DNA of 64,000 nucleotides from the NCBI RefSeq assembly GCF_003473485.1, contig NC_053043.1, forward strand, positions 14,394,001-14,458,000, written 5' to 3'. How positions within the stretch are numbered: position 1 is the first letter of the stretch; each line of letters opens with the position of its first letter. The notes under the pieces were generated by a model. That model worked only from the letters and a program-made list of their open reading frames with translations, was not told the origin of the DNA and ran no database searches. Made by a program: the position numbers and the translations under genes. Shown here piece by piece: positions 1 to 9,802 of the stretch. This DNA comes from Medicago truncatula. Lineage: Eukaryota > Streptophyta > Magnoliopsida > Fabales > Fabaceae.

Positions 1-268
1 TGACTCTTTCTCCTCTTCCTCATTAAGGGCTATTTCTTCCCCAAATATATAAATTTGGAGCCCGAATGTTATAATTCCTTACATAGAGTTCAAAATCCCC
101 AAAATTTCTTCCAATAATTGATGTCAATTTTCTTCCCCAATTCAAAAAACTTAGAACCCTAATTTTTTTGATTAAATTCGAAATTCATAAATCAAGTGGT
201 CAGCCTTGTAGATTCGGTGTTTTGAATTGGTCTGCCTAATTTCACTAATTTGTCTTTTGATTGTACAG

Positions 269-535
269 GATGATTGTGAAAATTGTAAATTTTTTGTGTG
301 GGTTGATGAAGCTGAGGAATTAGGCTATTTTAAAAACAATGGTGCTGGTAATGGAAGAAATGCAAGGTTGATGGAGAAGCTAAATGATAGGGGCAGAGAA
401 GAGGTTTGGAGGGCAAGGTTGATGGATAAAGTTGATTGTGTAGGAAGTGAGCTTAGGTTGATTAAGATATTGATAGGAGTATTTTGTTTGATTGAGTTGT
501 TTAAAATGCTATTGTATTGTGCCAAGTCCATGTAA
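269..535 (+). CDS. GRF zinc-finger protein, C-terminal exon (partial)
   Basis: The exon follows a good acceptor (TTGTACAG, 261-268) and reads in frame to a stop at 533-535. It begins DDCENCKFFVWVDE, which matches the second half of the plant zf-GRF domain (a late Cys followed by FF-W-D). A charged, helix-prone stretch follows (two related pieces, ARLMEKLNDR and ARLMDKVDC), and the end is hydrophobic (LIKILIGVFCLIELFKMLL), a likely membrane anchor as in many legume GRF proteins. The N-terminal CxCG half of the zinc finger is not visible in bases 1-268, so the first exon lies outside the window or is lost. Proteins of this type are numerous in legumes and often close to Mutator-like transposons; the molecular role is unknown. 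It may be a pseudogene. Confidence 0.5.
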   Translation, partial: DDCENCKFFVWVDEAEELGYFKNNGAGNGRNARLMEKLNDRGREEVWRARLMDKVDCVGSELRLIKILIGVFCLIELFKMLLYCAKSM

Positions 536-589
536 TGTTGTAATGTTGTAATGAAAAGAGGTTGTCAATGAATGAATCAAACCTTTATG

Positions 590-1560
590 TAAAAAAACTT
601 CAATCAAATTGGTCCTTGAATTATATACATATCCATCATATCGATCCTCAAATTAGTGAAAATACTATCAAATAGGTCCTTGAATTTTCACAACAGATAT
701 CACTGTGATCCTTGGTGCATACATTTGCTGAACAAAGTAAAAAGTAAAAGATAGACACTTTGATTATAAAAAAACAGACATTTGCATACCATCATAAGTC
801 ATATATTTGATGTTCACAAGTCATTACAAAGCCAAAAAAATAACATTACATAGCCATCAAATCATTTGATGTTCTTAAGTGATTACATATCCAAAAAAAC
901 ATAAACTAAACAAGTCCAAAAAGCATTAATTAAATTAGTCCAAAAGCATAATTTAAACAAGCATCAATGCTTTGGAAATCCTAGAGTTGGGATAAACTTC
1001 ATGTATTGGAGTTGAGTAGAAGCGGATGACCCGTAATTTGGATTTGAAACTCTAATAACTCTAGGAGCAGTTGGATTTTGTGGAGCCGACCCCTCAGTTG
1101 TGTTTGTTTATGCATGTCGTTTGAAATCACTGGTCCTCTCATGTCATATCTCCTTGTACTCATTCTCTGCAAATAAAATCAATTATATCAGCCCTTAAAT
1201 TATAACAAAATCCATAAAATTAGTCCTCAAATTATGACAGTAAGTCTCAAATCGATCAAGGACAACACAGGTAATAGAGGGGTATATTTGGAAAAATTAC
1301 ACTGAAAAGTTAAATCTCGAATTTTTACCATTTCCATCAAGTTAGTCCTTGTACACGTGGCTGCCTTATTGACACGTGTACAAGACAACACAACATGCAA
1401 GAGGACACATCATCACTACTAACGAAACTTTTGGACGGAGGGACCATTTTGATGGACATTTGGAAAATTCAGGGACTAAATAGATATTTCGCAAAATTCA
1501 GGGACGAATTTGGCCGATTTTTGAAAATTCAATGACGAATTTGAGGTATTAGTCATATTT
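590..1560. mobile_element. Mutator-like (MULE) relic with transposase C-terminal remnant
   Basis: The two ends carry inverted, degenerate copies of a repetitive 'ggtccttgaat'/'attcagggac' motif (about 600-720 and 1180-1560), typical of long MULE-type terminal repeats. Between them, on the minus strand at about 1150 down to 964, a reading ends in VSNPNYGSSASTQLQYMKF followed by a short tail and a stop. That resembles the tail of plant MuDR-type transposase-associated proteins, but I cannot verify it. No longer transposase reading frame survives. The element boundaries are approximate and no target-site duplication was found. Confidence 0.4.
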
Positions 1561-1611
1561 TTTAAGATGGAAATTAGGGATACCCCTAGTGTATAAAAGT
1601 TATGTAATTAA

Positions 1612-1786
1612 GAAGAATGTTGTTCTCATATATTGTTTGGCTGAAAAACACCAGTAATTTACTAATATAACCTCATCAGTAGTTAACTGCCGATTGATTT
1701 TTAACCGGCAGCAGTTAACTGCCGACAAACATTTTTGTCTTTTACTTGTGTTTTTCAGCCAAACACTACGTGTGAACACCATTCTT
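1612..1786. mobile_element. Fold-back MITE with ~38-bp inverted repeats
   Basis: Left arm 1612-1650 and right arm 1748-1786 are inverted copies (GAAGAATGTTGTTCTC... against ...GAACACCATTCTTC, both running into TTTGGCTGAAAAACAC). TAATTAA lies at 1605-1611 and again at 1790-1796, a possible 7-bp target-site duplication, though the right copy sits a few bases outside the arm. The interior carries a smaller palindromic set with AGTTAACTGCCG repeated. The 60-aa minus-strand reading frame here is a by-product. Confidence 0.6.
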
Positions 1787-2141
1787 CAATAATTAATGAA
1801 TCTAAGATGGACAAAAACTTCCATTGATCCAATATATACGGATTCTATGATTTAAAACTAATGATGGTGATTTATCCCGCTAAGTGACTGTAATTATTTT
1901 TCTTTGAATAAAGGCAAACTAGTTCACTTTATAATTTCCACGGATACTCATGGATTAACATTTAGTTCCTTAACAGGGCCGGTCTAAGGGGGCTGTTACT
2001 AAAGCAAGGGCTTTAAGCCCCGTATTAGGCCTCATATTTTTATCTTTGAAAATATTTTCGTACGTCAAATTTTATAAATATGTTCACTCAAAGTTCAATG
2101 CTAGGTATTTTATTGGTTATTTGTATCTTAAATTATTTTTG

Positions 2142-2332
2142 CCTTCTGATTCCTATCAATCGAATTCAATGTCGATTGTTCTAAATATATTAAGACAAGT
2201 AGTGTGTAATTAAAATTTGTAAAAGTAAAAAATTAATTTATATCTGTATCATTCCAATATTGTTTTGTTATTTTATGATCTCTTACAATTGGTAAATAAT
2301 GTCTATATTAAATATTATTTCAACACGCACAC
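2142..2332 (+). repeat. Direct repeat, copy 1 (partner 3928-4119)
   Basis: About 191 bp here and about 192 bp at 3928-4119 are near-identical, both running from CTATCAATCGAATTCAATG through to CAACACGCACAC. Each copy is followed at once by a dinucleotide microsatellite. Both lie inside the 1974-4531 hAT element, so part of the element interior was duplicated or a related copy inserted into it. Confidence 0.85.
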
Positions 2333-2381
2333 GCGCGCGTGCGTGCGCGCGTGCCCACACACGTGTGTGTGTGTGTGTGGA
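2321..2381. repeat. Alternating purine-pyrimidine (CG/GT) tract
   Basis: About 60 bases of CACACGCGCGCGTGCG-type sequence passing into a (GT)n run. Such alternating tracts can adopt Z-DNA; here it most likely reflects microsatellite growth at the end of the direct repeat. Confidence 0.8.
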
Positions 2382-3190
2382 GGCAATACAATCATGTAGA
2401 ATTCAACCAAAAATCAAATCTTGAGGTGTGGTAGTGATGGAAATTTTGAGAAATTGAAACTTTGAGTGTAATTGTTCTATCACCTCCAATTTCTCAATTG
2501 TTGCTGGCTTATACTTCGGAATAGGAATAGAACTTAATAAATTGATTAAATTAATATGCTATATTTATTATTATAAAAAGATATGATTGGCCAGTCAAAA
2601 AAGAAAATATGAGTGGACCTTTAATTAATTAAAAAATAATAATAACTAGTATAAATGAACCAAGTTTGCTAAAAAAATAATAATTGAATCAAGTAGATAT
2701 GAAAGTATGGATGACAAACTCTTAATATACACATGGATATTATGGTACTACGTATTTCATGGGTGGCGGCTGCCCCATTTCTTTAATACGTAGCTCCGTC
2801 CCTATTTTTAAGGAGTACAAAGTCACGAATAATGCCACCAAGTAACCAATGTTTTGATAATATAAGGTCATTTTTCATCCAATTTTCGTATCTAAAATTC
2901 CTAAGAAATGTTCAATTATGAAGCATGCATCAATTAAAATGATTTTTAAGAAACATTGCTTTCAAAGCTAACAAGCCCTGCATAACAACTTCTAATTCTA
3001 TTTTTCCACTCTTTAAGTTTTAAAACAGTATCATCCACACATAGATTTGTTCTATTTAGAAATCCCTTGGGATATAATGTTGTTGTCAATAATTGAGACA
3101 TGTTGATTGTGAAAAGGACCAATGGAAATAATTTCAGGTGTATAAGCTTGTGGATTAGGTTGCCAAATTCTTTGTAGTACTTTATAGATA

Positions 3191-3691
3191 GGGTTAAATA
3201 TGTTTTTGGTCCCTATAAATATGTCAATTTTTCGTTTTAGTCCCTCTAAAATTTTCCTTCAACATTTAGTCCCTATAAAATTTTCAATCACTACTTTTGG
3301 TCCCTATTTTTTATTTAAATTTTGTATTTTTTAATGAAATTATGCAGAAATATGTAAAATATTCTAAAAAAAAATTCCTTTAAAAAATTAGAATTTTTTA
3401 ACAAAACACAAATTAAATATGAATTTTTAATCGTAAAAGATATAAAAATTCATATTAAATTCATGTTTTGTTCAAAAATTCTGAATTTTTTTTGGAGTGA
3501 TTATTATAATATTTTGAATTTTTCTGGAAAATTTCATTAAATAATATGAATTCTACATATGAGTTTACTTTAAAAGAGGGACCAAAGGTGAAGATTGAAA
3601 ATTTTATAGGGACTAAAAATCAAAGGAAAATTTTAGAGGGACTAAAACGAAAAGTTGATATATTTATAGGGACCAAAAACATATTTAACCC
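3191..3691. mobile_element. MULE-type MITE, 501 bp, exact 9-bp duplication
   Basis: It starts GGGTTAAATATGTTTTTGG and ends with the reverse complement. The terminal inverted repeats exceed 90 bp and contain the 'TTTTAGTCCCTCTAAAATTTT' type motif common in legume genomes. It is flanked by TTATAGATA at 3182-3190 and 3692-3700. A 9-bp duplication fits the Mutator superfamily. It lies inside the 1974-4531 hAT element and is therefore the later insertion. It has no coding capacity. Confidence 0.88.
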
Positions 3692-3927
3692 TTATAGATA
3701 CATTACTAATTGATTCCAGAATTTCTGGAAGAACCACCACTTCAAGCATTTCAATCAATTCATTCTTGGATCCATGCACATAACCATTTGCTTTTGTCTC
3801 CATTTTCGAAAATTATCATAAATTCAAAATCGGTTAGTTTATCTGCTATTCCCTATTTTATTATTTTAGATTAGTCTATACTGTTACATATAATATAATA
3901 CAATATTTGATATATAAAAAAAAATAG

Positions 3928-4119
3928 TCTTCAGATTTCTATCAATCGAATTCAATGTCGATTGTTCTAAATATATTAAGACAAGTGGTGTGTAATTAAA
4001 ATTTGTAAAAGTAAAAAACTAATTTATATTTGTATCATTTCAATATTATTTTGTTATTTTATGATCTCTAACAATTGGTAAATAATATCTATATTAAATA
4101 TTATTTTCAACACGCACAC
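3928..4119 (+). repeat. Direct repeat, copy 2 (partner 2142-2332)
   Basis: Second copy of the repeat described at 2142-2332, with scattered point differences. It is followed by an (AT)n run from about 4123 to 4151. Confidence 0.85.
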
Positions 4120-4151
<32 letters not shown>

Positions 4152-4174
4152 GGTCGCCCACTATCGGAGTTGAT

Positions 4175-4433
4175 TATAACAAAAGAGAATATACTCTCAC
4201 AACAAAGCAAAGTTTGATTTCTAACTGACAAAATACTCATATTTATTTAGTGTGTAAGTGTAACATACATCATATAGAATTACTTTCAATTGAAGGAACT
4301 TATAAATATAGCAAAAGATGATATACTCTCATAATGTGACAAACCAAAGTATGATTTCTAGCTGACAAAATACTCATATTTATTTAGTGTCTAACATCAT
4401 CATATAGAATTACTTTCAATTGAGGGAACTTAT
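4175..4433 (+). repeat. Tandem duplication of ~130 bp (two units)
   Basis: Unit 1 (4175-4306) and unit 2 (4307-4433) share ATACTCTCA, GATTTCTA[A/G]CTGACAAAA, TACTCATATTTATTTAGTG and CATATAGAATTACTTTCAAT in the same order. Both lie in the right arm of the hAT element. Confidence 0.8.
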
Positions 4434-4539
4434 GAATTTTTTTGTTAATTTTGTTTTATTCTCTCCAAACGCACTTAAAAGACCTCTATTTAAATTTCTC
4501 ATTAGACCTAAAAATACATTGGGTCGGTCTGTTCCTTAA

Positions 4540-5090
4540 TTGTATCATCCATTTCTATGTAGTCCGAACCCATTTTGTTTGGTTTGTATAGATGTACTAG
4601 TCTTTTGTTTCATTTTTTAGCTCGGAGAAAGTTTTGCTTAGGGACAAACCTAAATGTAAAAAGTTTGGGCACACTCACATAAGTGTTATTTTTTTAAAGC
4701 TAAATTGATTTAATAATGTTAAATGATATGACTAATTTATTTATCATTTAATTTTTTTCATTGTTGTGTATATACTCAGATAATTTTATTTTGTTTGTTT
4801 CTATGGAAGACTTTTCTCTAGCTAGATATTACTTAATAGTATATTGTTGTAGGAAGGTATTTGTCATTGCTCTGAAAAATATTCTTCCATTGTGTTGCAG
4901 TAACTTTGTGAACTAGATTAGTTGACACTTGTATCATATTTATCATGAATAATAATAATTATAATACTATGCTTTGTCGAAGATTTTTCAATTGAAAAAT
5001 GATAGTATCTCAGTCAGTTGGATGTGACAGTAAAGATGAACACATAAAGAGAAAATATGAATAATGTGTGAATGATAATAAATAAATAAA
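4540..5090. other. Intergenic, no gene seen
   Basis: AT-rich sequence between the hAT element and the nested MITEs. I see no supported reading frame or repeat structure. Confidence 0.6.
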
Positions 5091-5590
5091 TACTCCCTTA
5101 GTTATTAATTATAGGTTAAAATATGGTTTTAGTCATTGTAAATATGCCTCGTTTTAGTTTTAATCCTTGTAAAAAAAATTTGTTTTTGGTCCCTGCAAAA
5201 TTTTTTGTTTTTGAAAATAGTCCCTCACAAAAAATTTTGCAGGGACTTTTTTTAAAAACAAAATATTTTGCAGAGACCAAAAACTACAAAATTAGTTCAG
5301 TTATAATGTGCCACATATACAAATCATCACAAAAGTGGGGTCAGGGACTATTTTCAAAAACAAAAAATTTTGCAGGGACAAAAAACAATTTTTTTTTTAC
5401 ATGGACTAAAACCAAAACGAGACATATTTGCAGGAACTAAATCATATTTTAGCCTTAATTATATTAAGTAAATTTGAATTTTTAGGTTTATTTAATTAAT
5501 GATATGTGGTCTATACTATGAATCATATACATCATTAATTAAATAAATCTAAAAAAATAAATTTTACTTAATTAGAAACGGAGCGAGTAC
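5091..5590. mobile_element. Stowaway-like MITE interrupted by a second MITE
   Basis: The ends are TACTCCCTTA (5091-5100) and ...AACGGAGCGAGTA (to about 5589), the familiar TACTCCCTCCGT / ACGGAGGGAGTA ends. The remaining body (5464-5590, with TTTATTTAATTAATGATATG and its inverted copy) is closely similar to the intact element at 7103-7251. The element is split by the MITE at 5114-5454. Confidence 0.7.
5114..5454. mobile_element. MULE-type MITE, 341 bp, exact 9-bp duplication
   Basis: Starts GGTTAAAATATGGTTTTAG and ends CTAAATCATATTTTAGCC, with inverted repeats of about 50 bp or more. It is flanked by TTAATTATA at 5105-5113 and 5455-5463. Terminal sequence and duplication length place it with 3191-3691 and 44465-45009. 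The 105-aa frame across it is fortuitous. Confidence 0.87.
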
Positions 5591-6603
5591 AAAGGAGATA
5601 AACAAAAAAAGCGAAAAAAAATACTACTCTTCCTTAACATTTATTTGAAGTTATTGAAGTCAAGTCATGCTATTCATAATTCTGTAGATAACGTGCTAGG
5701 TTGGATTAGTATTAAATTATCTGTGCAGTTTGCTTTCAGAAATTCCTTGCACGAACAAACACATGAGAACAAATTTTCTGAACTTTGACTGTTTGAATTT
5801 GACCATATCCTTCCCTATTTGTTAAACCATTTTTTATTTATTTTGCAGAGATAAAAAATAATTTAATAAAAGAGATTAGAATCATATAGAAAAAAATAAT
5901 AATTTTAGTGCGAATTTAGTTAAATAATATTTGTCGGCAAACTCTCCAATAACCCTGTAATATTATTGGATATCGTATTCAAAGATTCAATCGTTTTTTA
6001 TTTTGAAAAGATGAAGATTCAATCATTTAATGTCATATTATTTTTTAATTATTTAAAATTGGAAATTACCGATGTGTTCCTCAAGAACAATTTCATCAAT
6101 TAAATTGGCCAAATAAAAGTATGACAACTTTTTATAAGTTAAGAGTGTTTTGAAATTTTTCAGTGTAAGAAATATCCACTGACTTCTTGATATTATTTTT
6201 GAGGTCATATTAATGAGTGTTTTTCTCACACTTGTTAAGAAAATTAAAAAATAATAATTTCTGGAAATTTTCAAAAATTAAAAGTAAATTATTTTTATTG
6301 GAAATAATATTTTTAAATTTTTAAAAGTTCAATACGCATTTTCTATGAAAATAATAATATGTTTGTTTTCTTAACTTATTTTTTAGGACACTCATTAACA
6401 TTTTATTTAGTGTTTTCCTTTTAAAAATTATGGGTGATCATATTTAGTGGAGTAGTCTTTCCTCTAGGCTTCTATAGCACATCTTTTCTGGTTCATAAAT
6501 CTTAAGACTTGAATGTAATGTCCTGCTTTAGATGTATGGATCTAACTCTACTTGGACCAACTTAACATTGAAATATTAACTTAATGATTTACTTTAGTAA
6601 GTT
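5591..6603. other. Intergenic, no gene seen
   Basis: AT-rich. Short frames such as that at 6053-6274 (-) have no recognisable domain and no splice context. Confidence 0.6.
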
Positions 6604-6888
6604 AGTTAATTAACTGGTAGTATTAGTTGTAAAACTAGTCCTTTTTACTCTATTTTGAGAAGGCGTGAGAGAAGCAATAAACGTAGAGAAAATAAAAAGA
6701 GCCAAAACTGAGAGGGTAAAGAGAAAGTAAATATTTGCCATACATAACAAATTAATCAGAAGTAAGTAATAAATTAATAGGGGCCCCTTGATTGCTTTTT
6801 GGCTTGAACAAAAATCAGTCCATTTCGCCATATTTAATGTTAGAAAAGAAAGGACTAGTCTATTCTCAAGTATTTAATTTAATTAACT
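6604..6888. mobile_element. Inverted-repeat element, unclassified
   Basis: AGTTAATTAA (6604-6613) plus ACTAGTCCTTT (6634-6644) on the left are mirrored by AAAGGACTAGT (6849-6859) and TTAATTAACT (6879-6888) on the right, giving arms of about 40 bp with an imperfect centre. The 73-aa minus-strand frame inside has a hydrophobic stretch but no homology I recognise, so I treat it as non-coding. No target-site duplication was identified. Confidence 0.5.
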
Positions 6889-7102
6889 GCAACAAAATCG
6901 AGGGAAGAAAAAAATGTCCAATCTGAATTCAATCTATTGCAGTAGGTAGTGAAAGATGTATACCAAATTTTGCATAACCCCTTGAACTTAACATAACATT
7001 GGTTGAAGTGTTATTCAATTCGATCTCTAGTGTCTTTATGCCAGCATCACGTCATGTATTTTCACCTGAGAATGACATTTAAAACTCAACCTTCAAGCAA
7101 TG

Positions 7103-7251
7103 TACTTCCTCCATTTTAAAATATAAACAAAATTCATTTTTTAGGTTTATTTATCTAATGATGTATGTGGTCCATATTATGAACCAGATACATCATTAGA
7201 TAAATGAACCTATAAAATGAATTTTGCTTATATTTTGAAACGGAGGAAGTA
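7103..7251. mobile_element. Stowaway-like MITE, 149 bp
   Basis: TACTTCCTCC at the left and GGAGGAAGTA at the right, with the whole element near-palindromic (GGTTTATTTATCTAATGATG and its inverted copy). Insertion is at TA. Same family as the outer element at 5091-5590. Confidence 0.85.
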
Positions 7252-8219
7252 CTACTTGAGGAGTTGAGGGTCAATTTGAATAGAAAAGATTTTGGGTTTT
7301 GAAGCATCATTTAATAATTCATTTTTAGTAGTAAATATATAAATTAATACTACTGGTTTGAAGCATCATAATACAAGAGAAATGTTAACTTGTATCCTTA
7401 TGACACATGTTAAAGAATTTAAAGTAAAATTTTGTCCAAAAACTTTTACAAATTTATTTTTTTAGAAATTGAAAATTAATATTTTATAATAAATATTTAC
7501 CATTTATAAAATCCTTAACATGTGCCATAAATGCACAAGTTAGCAGACCCTATCAATAATTCAATTTTAGTAGTAAATATCTAAATTAATACTACTGATT
7601 CGATCTTAAAGAAACTCAAATATTGGACAAATTTGTTCCTAATAGAGAATAAAATGGTTTGTAATTATTTTAAAATTGACCATTTTGACATGCAGTTTTG
7701 TAAGATTCGCAATGATCAAATTCTTTTATTTGTTGGAACAATTTGCAAAATATATTTTGAAAGTTGCGCTGATTTAAAAGAATTAAGAACCTCTTAACAT
7801 CATAAGGACTTGTTTGGCCTAGTGGTTTAATGATTTGAGTATTCATTATGAGGTAGTCCGTGACGTTTTGATTTTATTTTCAAAACAAATTACATTCAAA
7901 ACATAAACTAGCACCGGTTGCTTTCAAATCCGCCAAATTATTGCATGTAAGGGTTCTAAAATATTTAGAAGGAGATTCTTCGATTTTTCTATTTGCATCC
8001 GGTTTACATAACTTGATGGGGACAAATCAAACCGAAAATTTAATGTTCTACATGTACTTTAAAATTTATTTGTACAATCATTGTCATATTGTTGGAATTA
8101 GGTCCATTCGAAGTAGATGCCGAGGAAAGCAAATTAGAAGGATCATTCACTTCCTATTTTTTTCCGTTTGCAAGTCTACTTAGTTTTTGCAATAATAAGA
8201 CTCTTTAAATATTTATCTG
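7252..8219. other. Intergenic, no gene seen
   Basis: AT-rich. The 80-aa plus-strand frame at 7941-8183 has no domain I recognise. Confidence 0.5.
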
Positions 8220-9090
8220 TTAGATGAGATGAACGCAACATAAAAGATGGTATACATTCTCTCGTGTCTGCTGAGATAGTTGTAGCTTTTTATTCTGACT
8301 GCTCCCAATATAATGATCAAAATAGAATGAGAAAATGGTAAATGAAGCACAATGCACTCTCATGTTTTCAAAGTTAAAAGAGAAACCTGTGCGACCATAT
8401 AGAAGCAACACAACATGATTTGGTCAATATGACGATTGAAGAAGAGGTGTATATACGTCCTCCCTTGTCTTCTGAGGTAATTGTAGCCTTTCCACCATGC
8501 CGTGTATTTACTGATCTCAGAAACACAAGAAGTGCAAACAATATGGAATCCTTAAAGTGACTTAGGGAAGCAACAAAATGGAAAGTGATATAAGAATCCA
8601 ATTTGAAAGGAAACTTGAATTCTTAACATAAAATCCAAACACATCCAATAGTTGTTGAACATGATTAAGATGGAGCTTCAGACTAACAGATAGATGTCTT
8701 GCCACAATGAAAAAATGGAATTTGGAGAGTAAATCAGCTGCTAGTGCGAGTTATTTGGAGTACTTGATCAGCAGCAGCACATGCAAGCAAACATCTATGG
8801 AAGATATCAGAAGTTAGTATTTCATGTATTGTTTCGGGCTCCTTCTTCTCGGCTCGGCACACACATTCCAATACTGTATAGTATAAAGTAAGTGTATTAA
8901 ATCTTCGAATCTTTCTATCCGGCCAATTATCAGGAAATATAGTCTGCACTATGTGCTCTGAAACTCAAAACATCTGTAACATCCTCGCCCCATGATTCGT
9001 ACGATTTCATGAAGTGTTCTACACTTCGTTGTGGAACTGGGATTTCCCATATCAATGTCTTAGCAGATGCCATTAAAAATCAATCTAATT
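8220..9090 (-). pseudogene. Retinoblastoma-related (RBR) pseudogene, A- and B-pocket pieces
   Basis: Reading down the minus strand, 9080-8955 gives MASAKTLIWEIP then FMKSYESWGEDVTD and FRAH. A one-base shift then leads to IFPDNWPDRK, FNTLTLYYTVLECVCRAE and FHRCLLACAAADQVL (8949-8734). These match, in order, the A pocket of plant RBR proteins (AKWLR; DVTxDVxRRAHxILExIFP; LKLYYRVLExMCxAE; FHRCMLACSAE). Further down, about 8500-8380, [19 protein letters not shown] and [20 protein letters not shown] match the B pocket ([38 protein letters not shown]). A second B-pocket piece, LQLSQQTRENVY, occurs at about 8285-8240. Frameshifts, stops and missing exons rule out a working protein. Intact RBR controls E2F and the cell cycle; this copy is a relic, either a partial duplication or a captured fragment. 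Confidence 0.72.
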
Positions 9091-9802
9091 CCCACTGTAA
9101 AAGAAGCACAGTAACAATAATAACTTAGGTATGTATTGTATTATCTCACATAACACATCGATTGTAAAACATATAATTTTACGGCCTCTAAAAATAATTA
9201 TAACTTTCCATCAACAGTAAATCAAAATTTCATAAAAAAAATACTTTCATAATTTTCAAAATAATAGTGTAATAACAAAAGCGGAAAAATGAGAGTGTCC
9301 ATCTTTTAGCACATAGTAAATAAAATACTTTTAGCGAAAGATAAAATTTGAAAGTGGAAAAGTCAGCCTAAATTATTATGTTTTCTTTATATATAGTCTG
9401 ATAATCAAATGTGTCGGTATTCACATAAACTAATAATCCAAATTGATTGGTTTTAGTTTTGTTATGAAATTGATTGGTTAGGTAACTAAGGATTAGAATA
9501 TTTCCAATGCTTTATCAGCCGAACTTCACTAGGAACTCAGCCACTAACAATGACTTCTGGTTGATCAAATAAATCCATATAAAAGCAAGCAAGCAACAAA
9601 TTGTAGAAGAAAGTATATTGAACACAAAGGGTAACAGGAAAGTTTTATCATTGATCTACTTGAGTCATGTATTGTTGTACTCAACAGTACTAATCAAACA
9701 GAACATAAAACTACATATGCCTACTAATACAAACACACATGAAGTCATTAAGTTTTTTAGGGTATACATTGCTAGTAGCAAATACCCCAAACAAAACGCT
9801 GC

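Larger units (their letters stand above)
1974..4531. mobile_element. hAT-type DNA transposon, non-autonomous, 2.56 kb
   Basis: The left end CAGGGCCGGTC begins at 1974 and the right end GGTCGGTCTG finishes at 4531; read inward these are imperfect inverted repeats of hAT type (CAGGGCCG / CAGACCGA). The flanks are an exact 8-bp duplication, TTCCTTAA, at 1966-1973 and 4532-4539, the size expected of hAT insertion. No transposase frame is visible. The interior holds a MULE-type MITE (3191-3691), a 191-bp direct repeat, a tandem duplication and two microsatellites. A second hAT-like end (about 2760-2806, reading inward GGACGGAGCTACG) suggests another fragment inside. Confidence 0.72.

Noticed and set aside
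5123..5440. 105-aa plus-strand frame
   Set aside because: Lies wholly within the inverted-repeat MITE 5114-5454 and reads its low-complexity arms (repeated FSKTKNFAGTK-like text).
6610..6831. 73-aa minus-strand frame with a hydrophobic core, like a secreted peptide
   Set aside because: No cysteine pattern, no family match, and it lies inside an inverted-repeat element.
7941..8183. 80-aa plus-strand frame next to the RBR pseudogene
   Set aside because: No recognisable domain, on the opposite strand to the pseudogene and without splice signals.
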